From contig CAMPEX010000001.1 of the NCBI GenBank assembly GCA_946807835.1, forward strand, positions 8,075,001-8,139,000: a DNA stretch of 64,000 nucleotides, given 5' to 3'. This document shows, one piece after another, positions 44,471 to 56,005 of this stretch. Made by a program: the position numbers and the translations under genes. Numbering within the stretch: the stretch's first letter is position 1; each line of letters begins with the position of its first letter. The notes under the pieces were generated by a model that saw only the letters and a list, made by a program, of their open reading frames with translations, did no database searches and was not told where the DNA came from. Source of the DNA: Ailanthus altissimus (Eukaryota > Streptophyta > Magnoliopsida > Sapindales > Simaroubaceae).

Positions 44471-47400
44471 ATGCAAACATCTCACCGTCTCCTCTCTCGC
44501 CTTCTTCTTCCCTCCTCTAAACATACAGCCGTTTTTAACCCTTCTTTTTCTTTTTCTTCCTATCATATTATTAATGATTCTACATTTAATTCCCCATTTT
44601 TATTATCTTCTTCCTCTAACAAGAACAAGAACAACAACTTTAACATTTTAGAGCGTACTAATCAGTTGCGAGGCGTTTGCTCGGTTCATTGCTCGAAACG
44701 GTTCGTTTTGTTGGGGTCAGCTTCTTTGGGGAGTGGTAATTATCAACAACGTCAGTACTTTTCTCATCGCAGTGAGTATTTGTTTTGGCTTTCTTTCTTT
44801 TGTTTGTTTTATGTTTGAAATGAATTAGGTCTCATTGTGTTTGTGTGTTTGTTGTTGGAGATTTTTTTACTAGGCCTAAGCAAGTGAAGCAGATTGAGAT
44901 TAGAGATGAGCACAGGTATTGCTTTATGTATGTGTGTGTGTGTTTTTTTTTTAATTTTTAATTTTTTGAAGCTTTGTTCAAATGGGTAATTTGGATGAGT
45001 CATCCTCTACACAAATAACACGACAACTATACATAATGGCTAACACTACGCATACAAAGTTGAGATGCAAACCGACGTGGCATGTGAAATGTGACACTTA
45101 TTGATTGGTGCTACGTCATTTTGTATCCTGATATTGTATGGTTTGTGTTGCTTGTGTACATTTTGGTTATGGTATTTGGTTGCGGTTAAGAATGTTGGAC
45201 TCGACTGTCATATTGAAAGGTTAAGTTGATAGATAAAAGGCCCAATGATAGTATTAAGCTCTAATAAGGAATATATTGTGATAGAAAGGTTTGAATGTTG
45301 TAGTGGCATAGTGACTAGAGTGTGTGAAGTGGGTTAATTGGTTAAAATTGTAATGAATTTTCAATTTAATTTCTTGTAATGTGTATGTTTATACAGACAA
45401 TGACCAACTGCAATGTTATATTTATTTTAAGAGACTAATTGAGAAAAGACCATTCTAACAACTGCAAGGCACAAATGCATTGCCAATAATGCTTAAAATG
45501 CTGTTATTTTTAGCCTCTAATTTTTTCCTAACTTATCTGATTCGTTGCTTGCTATTATGGTCTCTCTCAAATCCCTGTTATAGTCAACGAGCGGTTACGA
45601 CTGCATTGTGGTGCAACTTCCTTGTGTTCTCTCTCAAGTTTAGTGTCTGGTTCGTGACCTCTAGCCATGTTATGCTGGCTGAAGTGGTGCACTCAGTTGC
45701 AGATTTTGCAAATCAGGTACTTCTCTATGGTTTTTTATAACAAGGCTAAAATGGACGCACTTATTTTTCTTTATTGTTTAAATTTAACTCAATTTTTTGA
45801 ATATTATATGCATGTATTAACAATGTAGGTGCTTCTAGCTTATGGTCTTAGTAGCTCAAGACGTGCACCAGATGCTCTTCATCCGTGAGTTTTCCTTATC
45901 ATAAGCTAGCTTCATAATTAATAAATAGATTAGCTGCACTTTCCATGTTTTTCAAGCTCCCAGGCTCGTGTATTAACTTGTTTCTAGGTTTCAGGTTACA
46001 TATTAAAGAAAAATGTTTAAACCAACAATTTCTCTGAAGGCATTTATTGAAGACTTAGCCTTCTTGGAAGAAAGTTGTTTATGTCTCTCTTAAATCATCA
46101 CCTGAATAAGTTGTCATTTGAATTGGTCTGGAATTTAGAATTCTTTCTTCTTTTATTTGATTGATAAAATGTGGTGCAATTTTAGTAAAATGTAGAAATA
46201 TTGAATATATGCATTTTTATCATATTACTTACTGATTAAGTGAATTCTTGATAAATCCTGAAACTCTTTTCTTACAAGGGCCAGTGACTTGTTCTATTTA
46301 TATTTTAAAATTTACACACAGATTTAACAGAGACAAAGGCATATATCTTGTTTAGAGTGAAGATGCAAGTATATGTTTTTTGTTAGAAGAATGCACTGGA
46401 TGTATTTATTTACTATTTTTCCCTATTATACAGTTATGGCTATTCCAAGGAAAGATTTGTTTGGTCTTTGATATCTGCTGTTGGGATCTTTTGTCTTGGT
46501 TCTGGTGCTACAATTGTCAATGGAATTCAACACTTGTGGAATTCACAGGTAAAATTGAAACCAAGTTACGTCATCCAAAATTCTAAATATTCTTGGTGTC
46601 ACCTTCCTTGACAAATGCAATTGTATTTTACATAGTTTTGCAATTTTTTTACAGCCCCCTGAAAATATTCAATATGCAGCTTTGGTCATTGGTGGTTCAT
46701 TTATCATTGAAGGTATAACTCTTAGTGTTATGATTTTAGATTAATAGGCTGTTCTGAATAGGCTAGTTTCAACCTTTTGACGTTCTTCTTTTCCTTATTT
46801 AAACACTTTCATTCTCTGATTTCCTACAGGCGCTTCTCTTCTTGTTGCTATACAAGCTGTGAAGAAAGGTGCAGCTGCAGAGGGAATGACAGTGGGAGAC
46901 TATATTTGGCGTGGTCATGATCCCACATCTGTTGCTGTCATGACAGAGGTATTTTTTGTGTCTTCATTCACTGCTCAGTTCTGGAAGTAGCTCAATGAGG
47001 ACATCTATTTAGTGGACTTTTGTTTGATTTTTCATTGTTTGCCATCTCCATTATCAATTCCACCACAACTTATTGTGTTTGAAATAAGATAAGTTAGAAC
47101 CTAAAGAGAAAAAAGCTCATTTTGTGGTACACTTCTCCTCCTAAATATCTTCAGTCCGTCATTTTGAGCCACTATTGCAAGTGGAAATTAACCTATTTGT
47201 GTTTCTACGTTATGACAGTTTAGAAGGATTATGAATTCTGCTTTGTATATCAAGGGGTTAGACATACTGCTATCTTCCTGATATGCAAGTAAAACACTTT
47301 TATCTTGGAACTACAAGTGTGTGTTGTCTACAAACCATTGCATAGCTCTGGATGTCCTTATGCAAGCTATCATCTTTAGTGCAATTACTACAATTTGGTT

Positions 47401-50400
47401 AGCTGCTAATTATTTTTTCTCTAATTATGTCTAAAGATATTTGTTGCTCCAATTCCAGTTGTCTCTGACCTTTAATAAATGATTCTATTATGCAGGATGG
47501 TGCTGCAGTTACTGGCCTTGCTATTGCTGGAGCGTCTCTGGTTGCGGTTAATACCACGGGAAATCCAATATATGACCCAATTGGTTCAATTATAGTTGGC
47601 AACCTTCTTGGAATGGTATTATTTTTCTCCTGAAGCAATCTATCTATATATGTACTAGAAAGTCCCGAGGTTGGTAAATTTCAGATGATTCTATCATATA
47701 AATTACCACACTGGAATATTCTTTGACTAAGCTCCTGGTTTAGTGCTTTGACACAAGAACAAGATTCTTTCTATAGTAATTGGCCTTGCTGTTCTGGGCC
47801 ATTCCTTCTAGTTCCATTGGGGCTCAAAAATTACTAGGAAAAATGGTATCACCCAAGGCATCCTCGACTGCCTGAAAAGGTAGTAAGGTGCTTTTATTAA
47901 TGAGCGATCTTGCAAGCTTTAAAGAGGCTCCAAATTTTGATGAATTCACACATCAAAAATAGATTATGCAAGTATAAAGACGTGTGCTCTCTGATATCTT
48001 AAGTTATCATTCAGCAACGCAGCTGCAACTCAAGTTGCAAAAAGCTGGGTAGTATTCTTGTTGGTTTCAGGTTCAAATTATTCTAAAAAAGGATCCTTGT
48101 TTCTTCATCTACTTTTTTAGGGCTCATTTTTCATATGTTATTCGATATTTTGTTGAATCTGGTCGGGACAGTCTTTCGGAAATGACTAAACACTATTTCT
48201 CTCCCAATAACTCATGGAGTAAAGACCAACAGGCTGAAAAAAATTTGCAGCAGTAAAATAGTTCAATAATACATTTATAATGGGAAACACATATGTTTTC
48301 AAGCAATTTGTAGTTTTTAATCTTCAAAATCTTGGGGCGTGAAATTCCAAGATATTTGTGAGTTCTTGTCTTTATGTTCTTGAATTGAAATGTAGAGTTT
48401 CTGTTGCCTAAGATTGATTTATTTCTTTGTCCATTGGATATTTCATGATCATCTCGAATAAGAGCTTACATGCTACCAGTACTTTGTGAAGGTGCATTGA
48501 TTTATACTTTACTATCTAATAGGGTAGATACCAAAGGGGACATTGGGAACCTGTTGATCGCAAATTGAAACAGACATGTATATACTACAGAAAGTGATCA
48601 GGACAATGGAAAAAGTTGGTTGCAGGAATCTATTAAATTGCAAATTTCAGCCTTTATGACTAGAATTACCAGAAAATTTGAGTATTGATATATGAATATG
48701 CTTGTTTTATTCAATAAAGTAGAATAGGAAGAAAAGGATAATAACTGAAGGAAGATTGCATGCTGCACTTCCATGAATACTCTAAACAATGAATGACCAG
48801 GGACTGAAATTGCTTTACATGATATGAGCATATCCTGGAGATGCAACGGTATTGATAAATTGTAAACTATATATGCTAATAATGGCTTTGTTCAGTTTTG
48901 TTGTGGAAGCAACACAGGCATTATCATTTTTTCTATTGTTTATTAAATTTTGTTGACAAAACAACAAATACTTGAATGTTGTGGTTCACATTCTAACACA
49001 AGTGTTTTAGAACATCTTACTATCATTACAGTTAAATGAACTGCATCTTATATACAGGTGGCTATATTTCTCATACAAAGGAACCGTCATGCTTTGATTG
49101 GGAGGGCAATGGATGACCATGATATGGAGAAGGTTCTCCAGTTCTTGAAAAATGACCCGGTATGGTCTTGTTAGATAATTTTGCATTTACCTGTCTTGTC
49201 CTTACTTTACAAGTTTCAAAAACCTGGAATTTTGTAGGTTGTAGATTCTCTATATGATTGCAAAAGTGAGGTGATTGGACCTGGATTCTTTAGATTCAAG
49301 GCTGAAATAGGTGACTGTTTTCACCGTATCCTATAATTTCTTAATTTTTTGAATTAAATTTTAATCTAAAATTGATATATTCGTCAATGCCTTTCCATTT
49401 GCCCTGTGTTCATTGATATTTCTGCTGAGATGTAGGACTGTCAGTGTTATCACAATCAAAGTAATGATGTTATCTATTTTTTGAGTTCTCTTTATTGCAT
49501 TTTTTCTATTGCATATGCTTTCTTACCTTTCAAAGCCTGTTTAGTCAAATATAATCTTTCTTCTTAAATTGCCATTTTTTTTCCTTCAAAAGAATTTGAT
49601 CCAAAGATTTTCAATGGGGAGACTACGACTTCTAAGGGGCTATTTCTTCATTTCAGCAAATGATGAGTTTGACTACATTTCCTAGGATATTTTACTAGGA
49701 AAAGCAATTCATGAAACCTTTCTTTTTTTTTTTTTTTTGGATTGGATGGGTGGGGGTTTATGAGTGGTGACAGGGTGTAGAAAACAGAAATGAAGTATCT
49801 CAATAGAAGTGAAAGAGACTATAGTTGTGACAAAGGTGCCAGAAAAAAGAAAAAAATAATCCAGAAAAGGATTGCTGTGCAAAAGTAGGAATGCTTCTGA
49901 ATGTATTTTTGCAATATGTGCAGCAGCCCCCACAACTACTCTTAACCTTGGCAAACTGATTAACTAACTTCTCTTTGATGTATTTTTTTCATGAGCTGAA
50001 ATCCACAAAGATCATTACACAAATATTTCCTTAACAAAATTATTGCTGTGATTTGTGCTTCTTATAATTTTCTCTAAAGTGAGAGATCTAAGATTTACAT
50101 GGTTATAGTGGATACTTATATGTTTATTGCAAATGCAATACATGTTTCCATTTAGGTGGTTTTTGATTCAAGAACTAGGAAGTATTCAGTTTAACTAAGT
50201 TTCACAAATAATTGTCTATCAGAAGAGCAATTTGTGTGTGCATGTATGATGTGTATATTTATGTGTCTATGTCTGTGAATATGTTCATGTGTGTTCTACA
50301 AACCTTGACGGGAGCAGTTCTTGGTGTTTCAGTAATGACAATACTTTTTGGATTTGTACAAACTTTTGGTTATTGTTAAGTTCATTTGAGGGCTTGAGAT

Positions 50401-51210
50401 ATGCAGCTTTCTCAAAATCTTGAATCATGTTAAATATGCAGACTATCTTGAATCATATTAAATATGCAGACTATGTGGCACCCTTGGAATATAGTTATGA
50501 CAATTGATCGGGAAACTGAGATGTTAAATTGATGGGTTAAGATAAGAAATCTATTTTAATGATATCTTGAATGTGAAAAAAGGCAGGGAATGTTCAGCAA
50601 AAGCCAAAGTTTTTCCAAAAAAATAATGTACTGAACGTGAAATTTAGTTTAATTGCTCTCTGTTAAATTTGCATTAGGGGTGTATTGTGTAAATTATTAG
50701 CTGTCTGTATGAAACAGATTTCAACGGGGTAATGGTGGTACAAAATTATCTAAATCGGACTGGACGCGAGGAATGGGCTAAACAGGTTAATCATCTGCAC
50801 TCTTCTTTCTTATTTAGCCTTTTTTGATTGATATGTTTTTTTGACAAGTATCACATGCACGTTAGAAACTGGTGCACAGTCCAAAATGTTGGTAAGTAAA
50901 ACCTCTGCAAGCCATTCATATCTGACTGATGGGAACTGATGATAAACAGTTTTGTGAAGCTGCAAAGAAGGATGATGCTGCTTTGCTTAAAACCATGTCA
51001 AACTATGGTATGCATCGCAAATAACCATTTGAATTGTCATTTGACTTGTACTTGTATCCTGGTAAACAACAAGTACTTGATGCAGGTGAGGAAGTTGTTA
51101 CAGCTTTAGGATTTGAAGTTGATAGGCTAGAGAAGGAAATCCAGGAGCTTGTTCCTGGCATTCGACATGTGGACATTGAAGCCCACAACCCAGTAGATCT
51201 ATCCTCATGA
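44471..51210 (+). CDS. MTPC4: Cation diffusion facilitator, MTPC4/SLC30A9-like zinc transporter, 13 exons, about 450 aa
   Basis: This is a putative zinc transporter of the CDF family, ZnT9 branch. Exons: 44471..44754 (or ..44771), 44874..44915, 45584..45716, 45829..45884, 46434..46548, 46655..46712, 46830..46948, 47496..47615, 49058..49159, 49238..49310, 50718..50785, 50950..51007, 51086..51210. Residues 1-60 are Ser/Arg-rich with few acidic residues, like an organelle presequence; mitochondrial targeting is inferred from SLC30A9. The membrane part begins at AVTTALWCNFLVFSLKF, and transmembrane helix 2 carries H-S-V-A-D, the CDF metal site. Further landmarks are HPYGYSKERFVW, RGHDPTSVAVMTEDGAAV, DPIGSIIVGNLLG and a charged C-terminal EVDRLEKEIQELVPGI. 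All junctions after exon 2 are clean GT-AG with an open frame; exon 1 to 2 is uncertain. The length fits the family. Confidence 0.93.
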
Positions 51211-51456
51211 TTTGAGATGTTTATGTTACCGATGCTTCATGTGGCATTCTTTTCATGTACATCTAAGAATGATCATCAATTTTTGTGGCTGCTTGCATGT
51301 TATCTGAAGCCAGCAGTCTACAATGATATCCAGAAATGTTCATAGTGAAATTTGAGATAGTTGATGACAGCTTTCCCGGACTTGGTATATTGTGAGTATC
51401 CCTGTATTTTGAATAGCAGTGAAGATCTTTCAAAGGAATGAGATGAATAATTTGCA

Positions 51457-51462
51457 AATAAA
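51457..51462 (+). terminator. Possible polyadenylation signal of the MTPC4-like gene
   Basis: AATAAA lies about 250 bases past the stop codon, followed by a TTGGTTTTG-type T/G-rich stretch. Position and context suit a plant near-upstream element, but such motifs are common in AT-rich DNA. Confidence 0.4.
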
Positions 51463-51986
51463 ATTTGAAATTATGTTGGTTTTGCTACAGATTTATTCAA
51501 AAATGTTGCATAAAATCCTTGCTCCTTGATTACTTGTGTTGCTTTAATTGAGCATGGTTAATTTTGTGTAGGCTGACAAAATCTTGTCTCGTTGGCTCAT
51601 TAGTTAATATATATCAGTACTTTAACAATGACGAGGCTTCAGAGTTCAGTAAATTGTTGAAAATAAAGTTAGAGGAGGAATTGTTTGACATTAATTTTCT
51701 TGGAATTCTACTACATAAAAAGTTCGAAAGTAGCTCTTTTTCTAAAGGGTCAAATTAACAAGGTTCATGATGTAAAAACTAACAATTGGAATTCTTATTC
51801 TTATATCCTGATATTGATAAGCTAAAGCAACAGTTTGAGCAAACAAAATTTAATAAGAACACACATACGACATGAACGTGACGAGAAAAAAAATCATTTC
51901 AATATGATTATGATCAACTATCAAACTTATTTGGTTTTTTTTTTTATTGAAATAAAAAAAAGGCTTGTCTAAAGATCATGTTTAAC

Positions 51987-52790
51987 ATTTAGTGTTTGTT
52001 TGGTTGAATTTGTCTAAAAGAGTTTTTTTTTTAATGTCAAAAGTTATTTTTAAATTTTTTAATGATGTTTAGTCGCAATTAGAAAAATTTTTAGAGATTA
52101 AAATAATAATTTTGCCTTATAAAAGTTCAAATTTTAAGTTTTTGAGAGTATATTTTTTAATTTTTAATATTTGTATAATGTTACATATACTTTAATCATA
52201 TTTTCTTATTTTTATAGTTTACCCTTAATAAAAATAAACTCTATTCAACTAACATATTTTTAATATTTTCTTAAAAATTTTCATATCTCTAATTTTCTAT
52301 ATCTCTACAGTCATTATATTTTTACAAAAATCTACTAAATTTTTTGTTGCTTATTTTATTTTTTAAATAAAAAGAAGTATTATTTTATTTTTAATTTTTG
52401 TATTAAATACAATAATTTATATTAATTCGTTGATTGCTATGTGTTAATTTTATTTTGATCTTGTGTTTTAAAAAATTAGATTTGAAAAAATACATTATAA
52501 ATTTAAATTTATATATAAAAAATATTGAATTATTTAGAATTTGAATATAATTTTTATTAAGTGTTATTTTTGGTAATTTAATAATAGATAAATATTTTTA
52601 ATAATGTATAACCAAATAATTTATTACTTTAAAAGAGTTTTTTTAATTAACAACTAAATGATCAATGAATGACTTTTTTTTTTTAAAGTTGTACTTCTAA
52701 AAGCTCTATTTTAAAAAATTCTACTTCTAAAAGTTTTACTTTAAAAAGTTCTATTTAAAAAATTCAACTAAATAAACTTTAATCCATTTT
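51987..52790 (+). repeat. AT-rich repeat, inverted copy of 43051..43950
   Basis: It starts ATTTAGTGTTTGTTTGGTTG and ends TTCAACTAAATAAACTTTAA, imperfect terminal inverted repeats that suggest a MITE-like element. It matches the reverse complement of the repeat on the other side of the transporter gene. No coding capacity is visible. Confidence 0.7.
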
Positions 52791-53524
52791 GATAGTCCTA
52801 AAAAAACTATTATGTAAAACCTAGTAACAATCAGGTAGGGCAAAGCCAAAATTCTAGTTTCGTGTTGTAATTGTAATTGTTATTTTATTTACAAATTTGT
52901 TTTCTTGTTTAGTTATAATTTATTTTCTTTATTTCAGTTAACTTATTATGTAGATTTACTCTATTATCAATAACGGGGATTGTTATATATTTTAATACTA
53001 TCTTTTTATTAATAAAATTTGTTTATTTATTAATATTTTTCTAAAGAAATTTGGGGAGGCTTCATTCTAATAGGGGTATTCGGAATCCAAGTAGTTCATC
53101 CAATCTGTCAAATGATTCAAACCAATCAATTTTTTTTTTGTCGTTCCCTCTTGAAAATTGGATCAGTCATAGGCCTTGGCTCATTCTCAAAGAATGGACT
53201 AAGGTGGTGGGCCCAAAATTTCCCTTGAAAGTTAGCCTAAATACAAGTTGTAGAAACCTAAGCTCTCCCTTCAGGCTATTTGGGATATCCACCATTAAAC
53301 GTGCCTGAACTGAGACAAATCATAAATAGCCTCTAATACGTCCTTCGACCTACTCGGGCTTCCTTGTTATCAAATACTCCGTACAGGCTTGAACCCTGAA
53401 AATAAATTAAACCTAAATCACCGCCCTCCAATTTATGAAGTAATCTAAAGAATCACAAAGGAGGGTTAACGTACATCTTCTCTAAAATAAGTGGCCGCAA
53501 TCTCTGAAGGACATCACCCATAAA
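52791..53524. other. Non-coding stretch before the integrase fragment
   Basis: AT-rich until about 53040, then of more balanced composition. The 85-codon open stretch at 53051..53308 resembles no family I know and is probably transposon-derived. No LTR boundary could be fixed. Confidence 0.4.
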
Positions 53525-53528
53525 TTAG

Positions 53529-54431
53529 GTGGTAGAACCAACCATTCGAGACGATTTTCCAGATGAACATCTTTTTGCTATAAGCCAAATACCTTGGTAT
53601 GCACATATCGTAAATTATTTGGTTTGTGGTGAACTTCCATCTGACTGGAGTGCACAAGATAAGCGTAAGTTCTTGGTTGAGGTACGTAACTTTTATTGGG
53701 ATGATCCATATCTTTTCAAATACTGTCCTGACCAAATAATGAGGCGTTGCATTCCTGAAAGTGAAGTTTCTAGTGTCTTAAATTTTTGCCATAGTGCTGC
53801 TTGCGGTGGCCATTTTTCTATGAAGAAGACAGCTGTGAAAATTTTACAGTGTGGTCTTTATTGGCCCACTTTGTTCAAAGACACTAATAATTTTTGTCGT
53901 TCCTGTGAAAGATGTCAAAAGTTAGGTGCTTTATCTCGAAGAAATATGATGCCTCTTAACCCTATTCTTGTTATCGAGATATTTGACTGTTGGGGTATTG
54001 ATTTTATGGGTCCATTTCCTTCATCTTTTGGCTATCTTTACATCCTTTTAGCTGTTGACTATGTATCAAAATGGGTGGAGGCTGTAGCTTGTCGTACTAA
54101 TGATAATACAACTGTGGTAAAATTCTTAAAAGAAAATGTGTTATCTAGGTACGGTACGCCACGTGTTATCATTAGTGACCAAGGAACACATTTTTGTAAT
54201 CGTTCTTTTGAAGCTTTGATGCGCAGGTATGATGTTCTTCACAAAGTTTCCACTGCATACCATCCACAGACAAATGGACAAGCCGAGCTAGCAAATAGAG
54301 AGGTTAAACAGATTTTGGAAAAGACGGTTAACCCGAATCGCAAAGATTGGTCCCTACGCCTTTCTGATGCATTATGGGCATATCGTACTGCATACAAAAC
54401 CATCTTAGGAATGTCCCCATACCGGCTTGTT

Positions 54432-54433
<2 letters not shown>
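53529..54433 (+). pseudogene. Ty3/gypsy integrase fragment with an intact core
   Basis: About 300 uninterrupted codons encode the end of pol: F-P-D-E-H-L-F-A, then [10 protein letters not shown]. The H2C2 zinc domain follows (H-S-x-x-C-G-G-H and C-R-S-C-E-R-C-Q), then the integrase core: W-G-I-D-F-M-G-P with the first Asp, I-I-S-D-Q-G-T-H-F with the second, and [10 protein letters not shown] with the Glu. All catalytic residues are therefore present. It ends at G-M-S-P-Y-R-L-V, where the family continues with Y-G-K. Here a run of T replaces it. Gag, protease, RT and LTRs are missing, so it cannot act as an element by itself. Confidence 0.9.

Positions 54434-54467
<34 letters not shown>
54434..54467. 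repeat. Poly(T) tract of 34 bases
   Basis: An uninterrupted run of T begins right where the integrase frame loses homology. On the minus strand it would be a poly(A) tail, as left by a retroposon inserted in that direction. Simple slippage is the alternative. Confidence 0.9.
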
Positions 54468-54470
<3 letters not shown>

Positions 54471-54530
54471 GAAAGAAATGCTTAAGGAAAATTAAGAAGT
54501 GGAATAAACACAACAAGAAATAGAAATAAG

Positions 54531-54990
54531 TTAGGTGGTAAGACCAACCATGAAATATAAATACAATAACTAAACAAAAGACTATAAAGTACAAAAAAAA
54601 AAGTACAATAAATAAATAATAAAAAGAAAATACAATAAGTAAATAAATAAAAGGTTAGGCGGTAGAACCGGCCATAAAAAGAAAATACAACATGTTAACT
54701 AAAGTAAATAAAGTGCAATAAATACGTAAAAGAAAATGAAAATAAAGTACAATAAAAAAAAGTGCAAAATAAATAAATAAAGTACAATAAGAAATAAAGA
54801 AACTAAGTTAGGCGGTAGAACCAGCCACAAAATAAAAAGAAAATACAACAAATTAACTAAAGAAATAAAGTACAATAAATAAATAAAAGAAAGTGAACTA
54901 AGTTAGGCGGTAAAACCAGCCATTAAGATAAAAGAAAATATAACAAATTAACTAAAGAAAACAAAATAAATTAGGTGGTAGAACCAACCA
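54531..54990 (+). repeat. Array of a spaced 20-bp motif, TTAGGYGGTARAACCRRCCA
   Basis: Copies lie at 54531..54550, 54655..54674, 54808..54827, 54903..54922 and 54971..54990. A sixth, at 53525..53544, sits on the other side of the integrase fragment. The first copy deviates (GGTAAGACC). Gaps of 68 to 153 bases are AT-rich and contain AATAAATAAAGTACAATAAA-like sequence. The core GGYGGT..ACCRRCC is an imperfect inverted repeat. No protein reading is plausible, and the role is unknown. Confidence 0.85.
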
Positions 54991-55560
54991 TGAATAATAA
55001 ATAAATTACAACAAAGGAAATAAAACTAAGATTTTGCAAAGAAAAGAAAATATACAAAGTTACCACTTTAGTATTTACCACTAAGATTTCTCTCTTCTTT
55101 TATTCTCATTAACATGTATTGTAATTTAGGCTAGAGTTCCTAGCAAGGCTAAGAGATGAACTTTTATGTGTAGTAAATCTACTTCCATGCTTTGATTCGG
55201 TGTCAAGAACTATAAATGTTGTAAGTTTGGTTTTGATTAAACTCTTATCTATTTTATTTTCTATAATCCAGAGGTTATAATTCTCATGTCTCATATATGT
55301 TCAGTCATGCTTTTCTTATGTGATTCATGTTGATTTATAATTGTTACTGGTTATATTGTTTTATATGTTAATCTTTTACTGCAGTATTGTCAATTTGATA
55401 TATTGTCGATCTTGGATAACATGTAAGGGCAATAAATGTTTGATATTCAAGTTAATCTTTTACTGCAATATTGTCAAAATGATATATTGTCGATCTTAGA
55501 TAACTTGTATAAATAACATGATGTGTGTTAATGCTTGCAAAGAGTTTAACTAAATCAAAT
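54991..55560. other. AT-rich non-coding stretch with a short tandem duplication
   Basis: No gene seen. ATCTTTTACTGCA(G/A)TATTG at 55371 recurs at 55455 with GATATATTGTCGATCTT downstream of both copies, a duplication with an 84-bp period. Confidence 0.6.
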
Positions 55561-55985
55561 ACATGTGTTATCAAATGTGCTATATATTACATACCTTGAC
55601 CATAAATTTGTATCCCTATAACCTTAAGTATGCCGATAATTAAGGGAAATGGCCTTATCCTCTGCCTACTCATCTCAGAGTAAACATAAAGAAAACACCA
55701 CTATAAAAAGGGATATGGGGCAACATTGATAAGTAATGACACCTTTTCAACTAAAATACTCATTGTAAAATTCTCTTCAAATCACTTAGGCATTGCAAAA
55801 TACTCATTGCAAATATTCTCATCGGAACCACCATCGACGAGGTCATAACAAGCCTACAACTTTTCTTACCAGGAAAAGCTCAAGCGATTAGACTCAGAAA
55901 CTTACCAATAGTGCAGCCCAACTTGTAAAAACACATACTTGTTTCCTCAAATATAAATTTAAAGCTCGTTAGCCCAAACCAAATT
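55560..55985 (+). repeat. LTR-like segment of the second gypsy element (left boundary approximate)
   Basis: Its right end is fixed by the PBS-like motif. A TATA-like ACTATAAAAAGGGATATGG lies near 55700, followed by CT-rich sequence. The partner LTR is outside the window, so the left end cannot be set by comparison. Confidence 0.55.
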
Positions 55986-55988
55986 TTT

Positions 55989-56005
55989 TGGTACCATCTG
56001 TGGGA
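55989..56005 (+). other. Gypsy primer-binding-site-like motif
   Basis: TGGTACCATCTGTGGGA closely resembles the TGGCGCCGTCTGTGGGA found next to the 5' LTR in many plant gypsy elements. Two or three bases have changed. Confidence 0.7.

Noticed and set aside
44931..44952. A short GT run followed by a T run near the MTPC4-like exon 2
   Set aside because: Ordinary simple sequence within an intron, too short to be informative.
55371..55520. The 84-bp duplicated segment as the start of a repeat array or CRISPR-like structure
   Set aside because: There are only two copies, in plant nuclear DNA with no spacers or associated genes.
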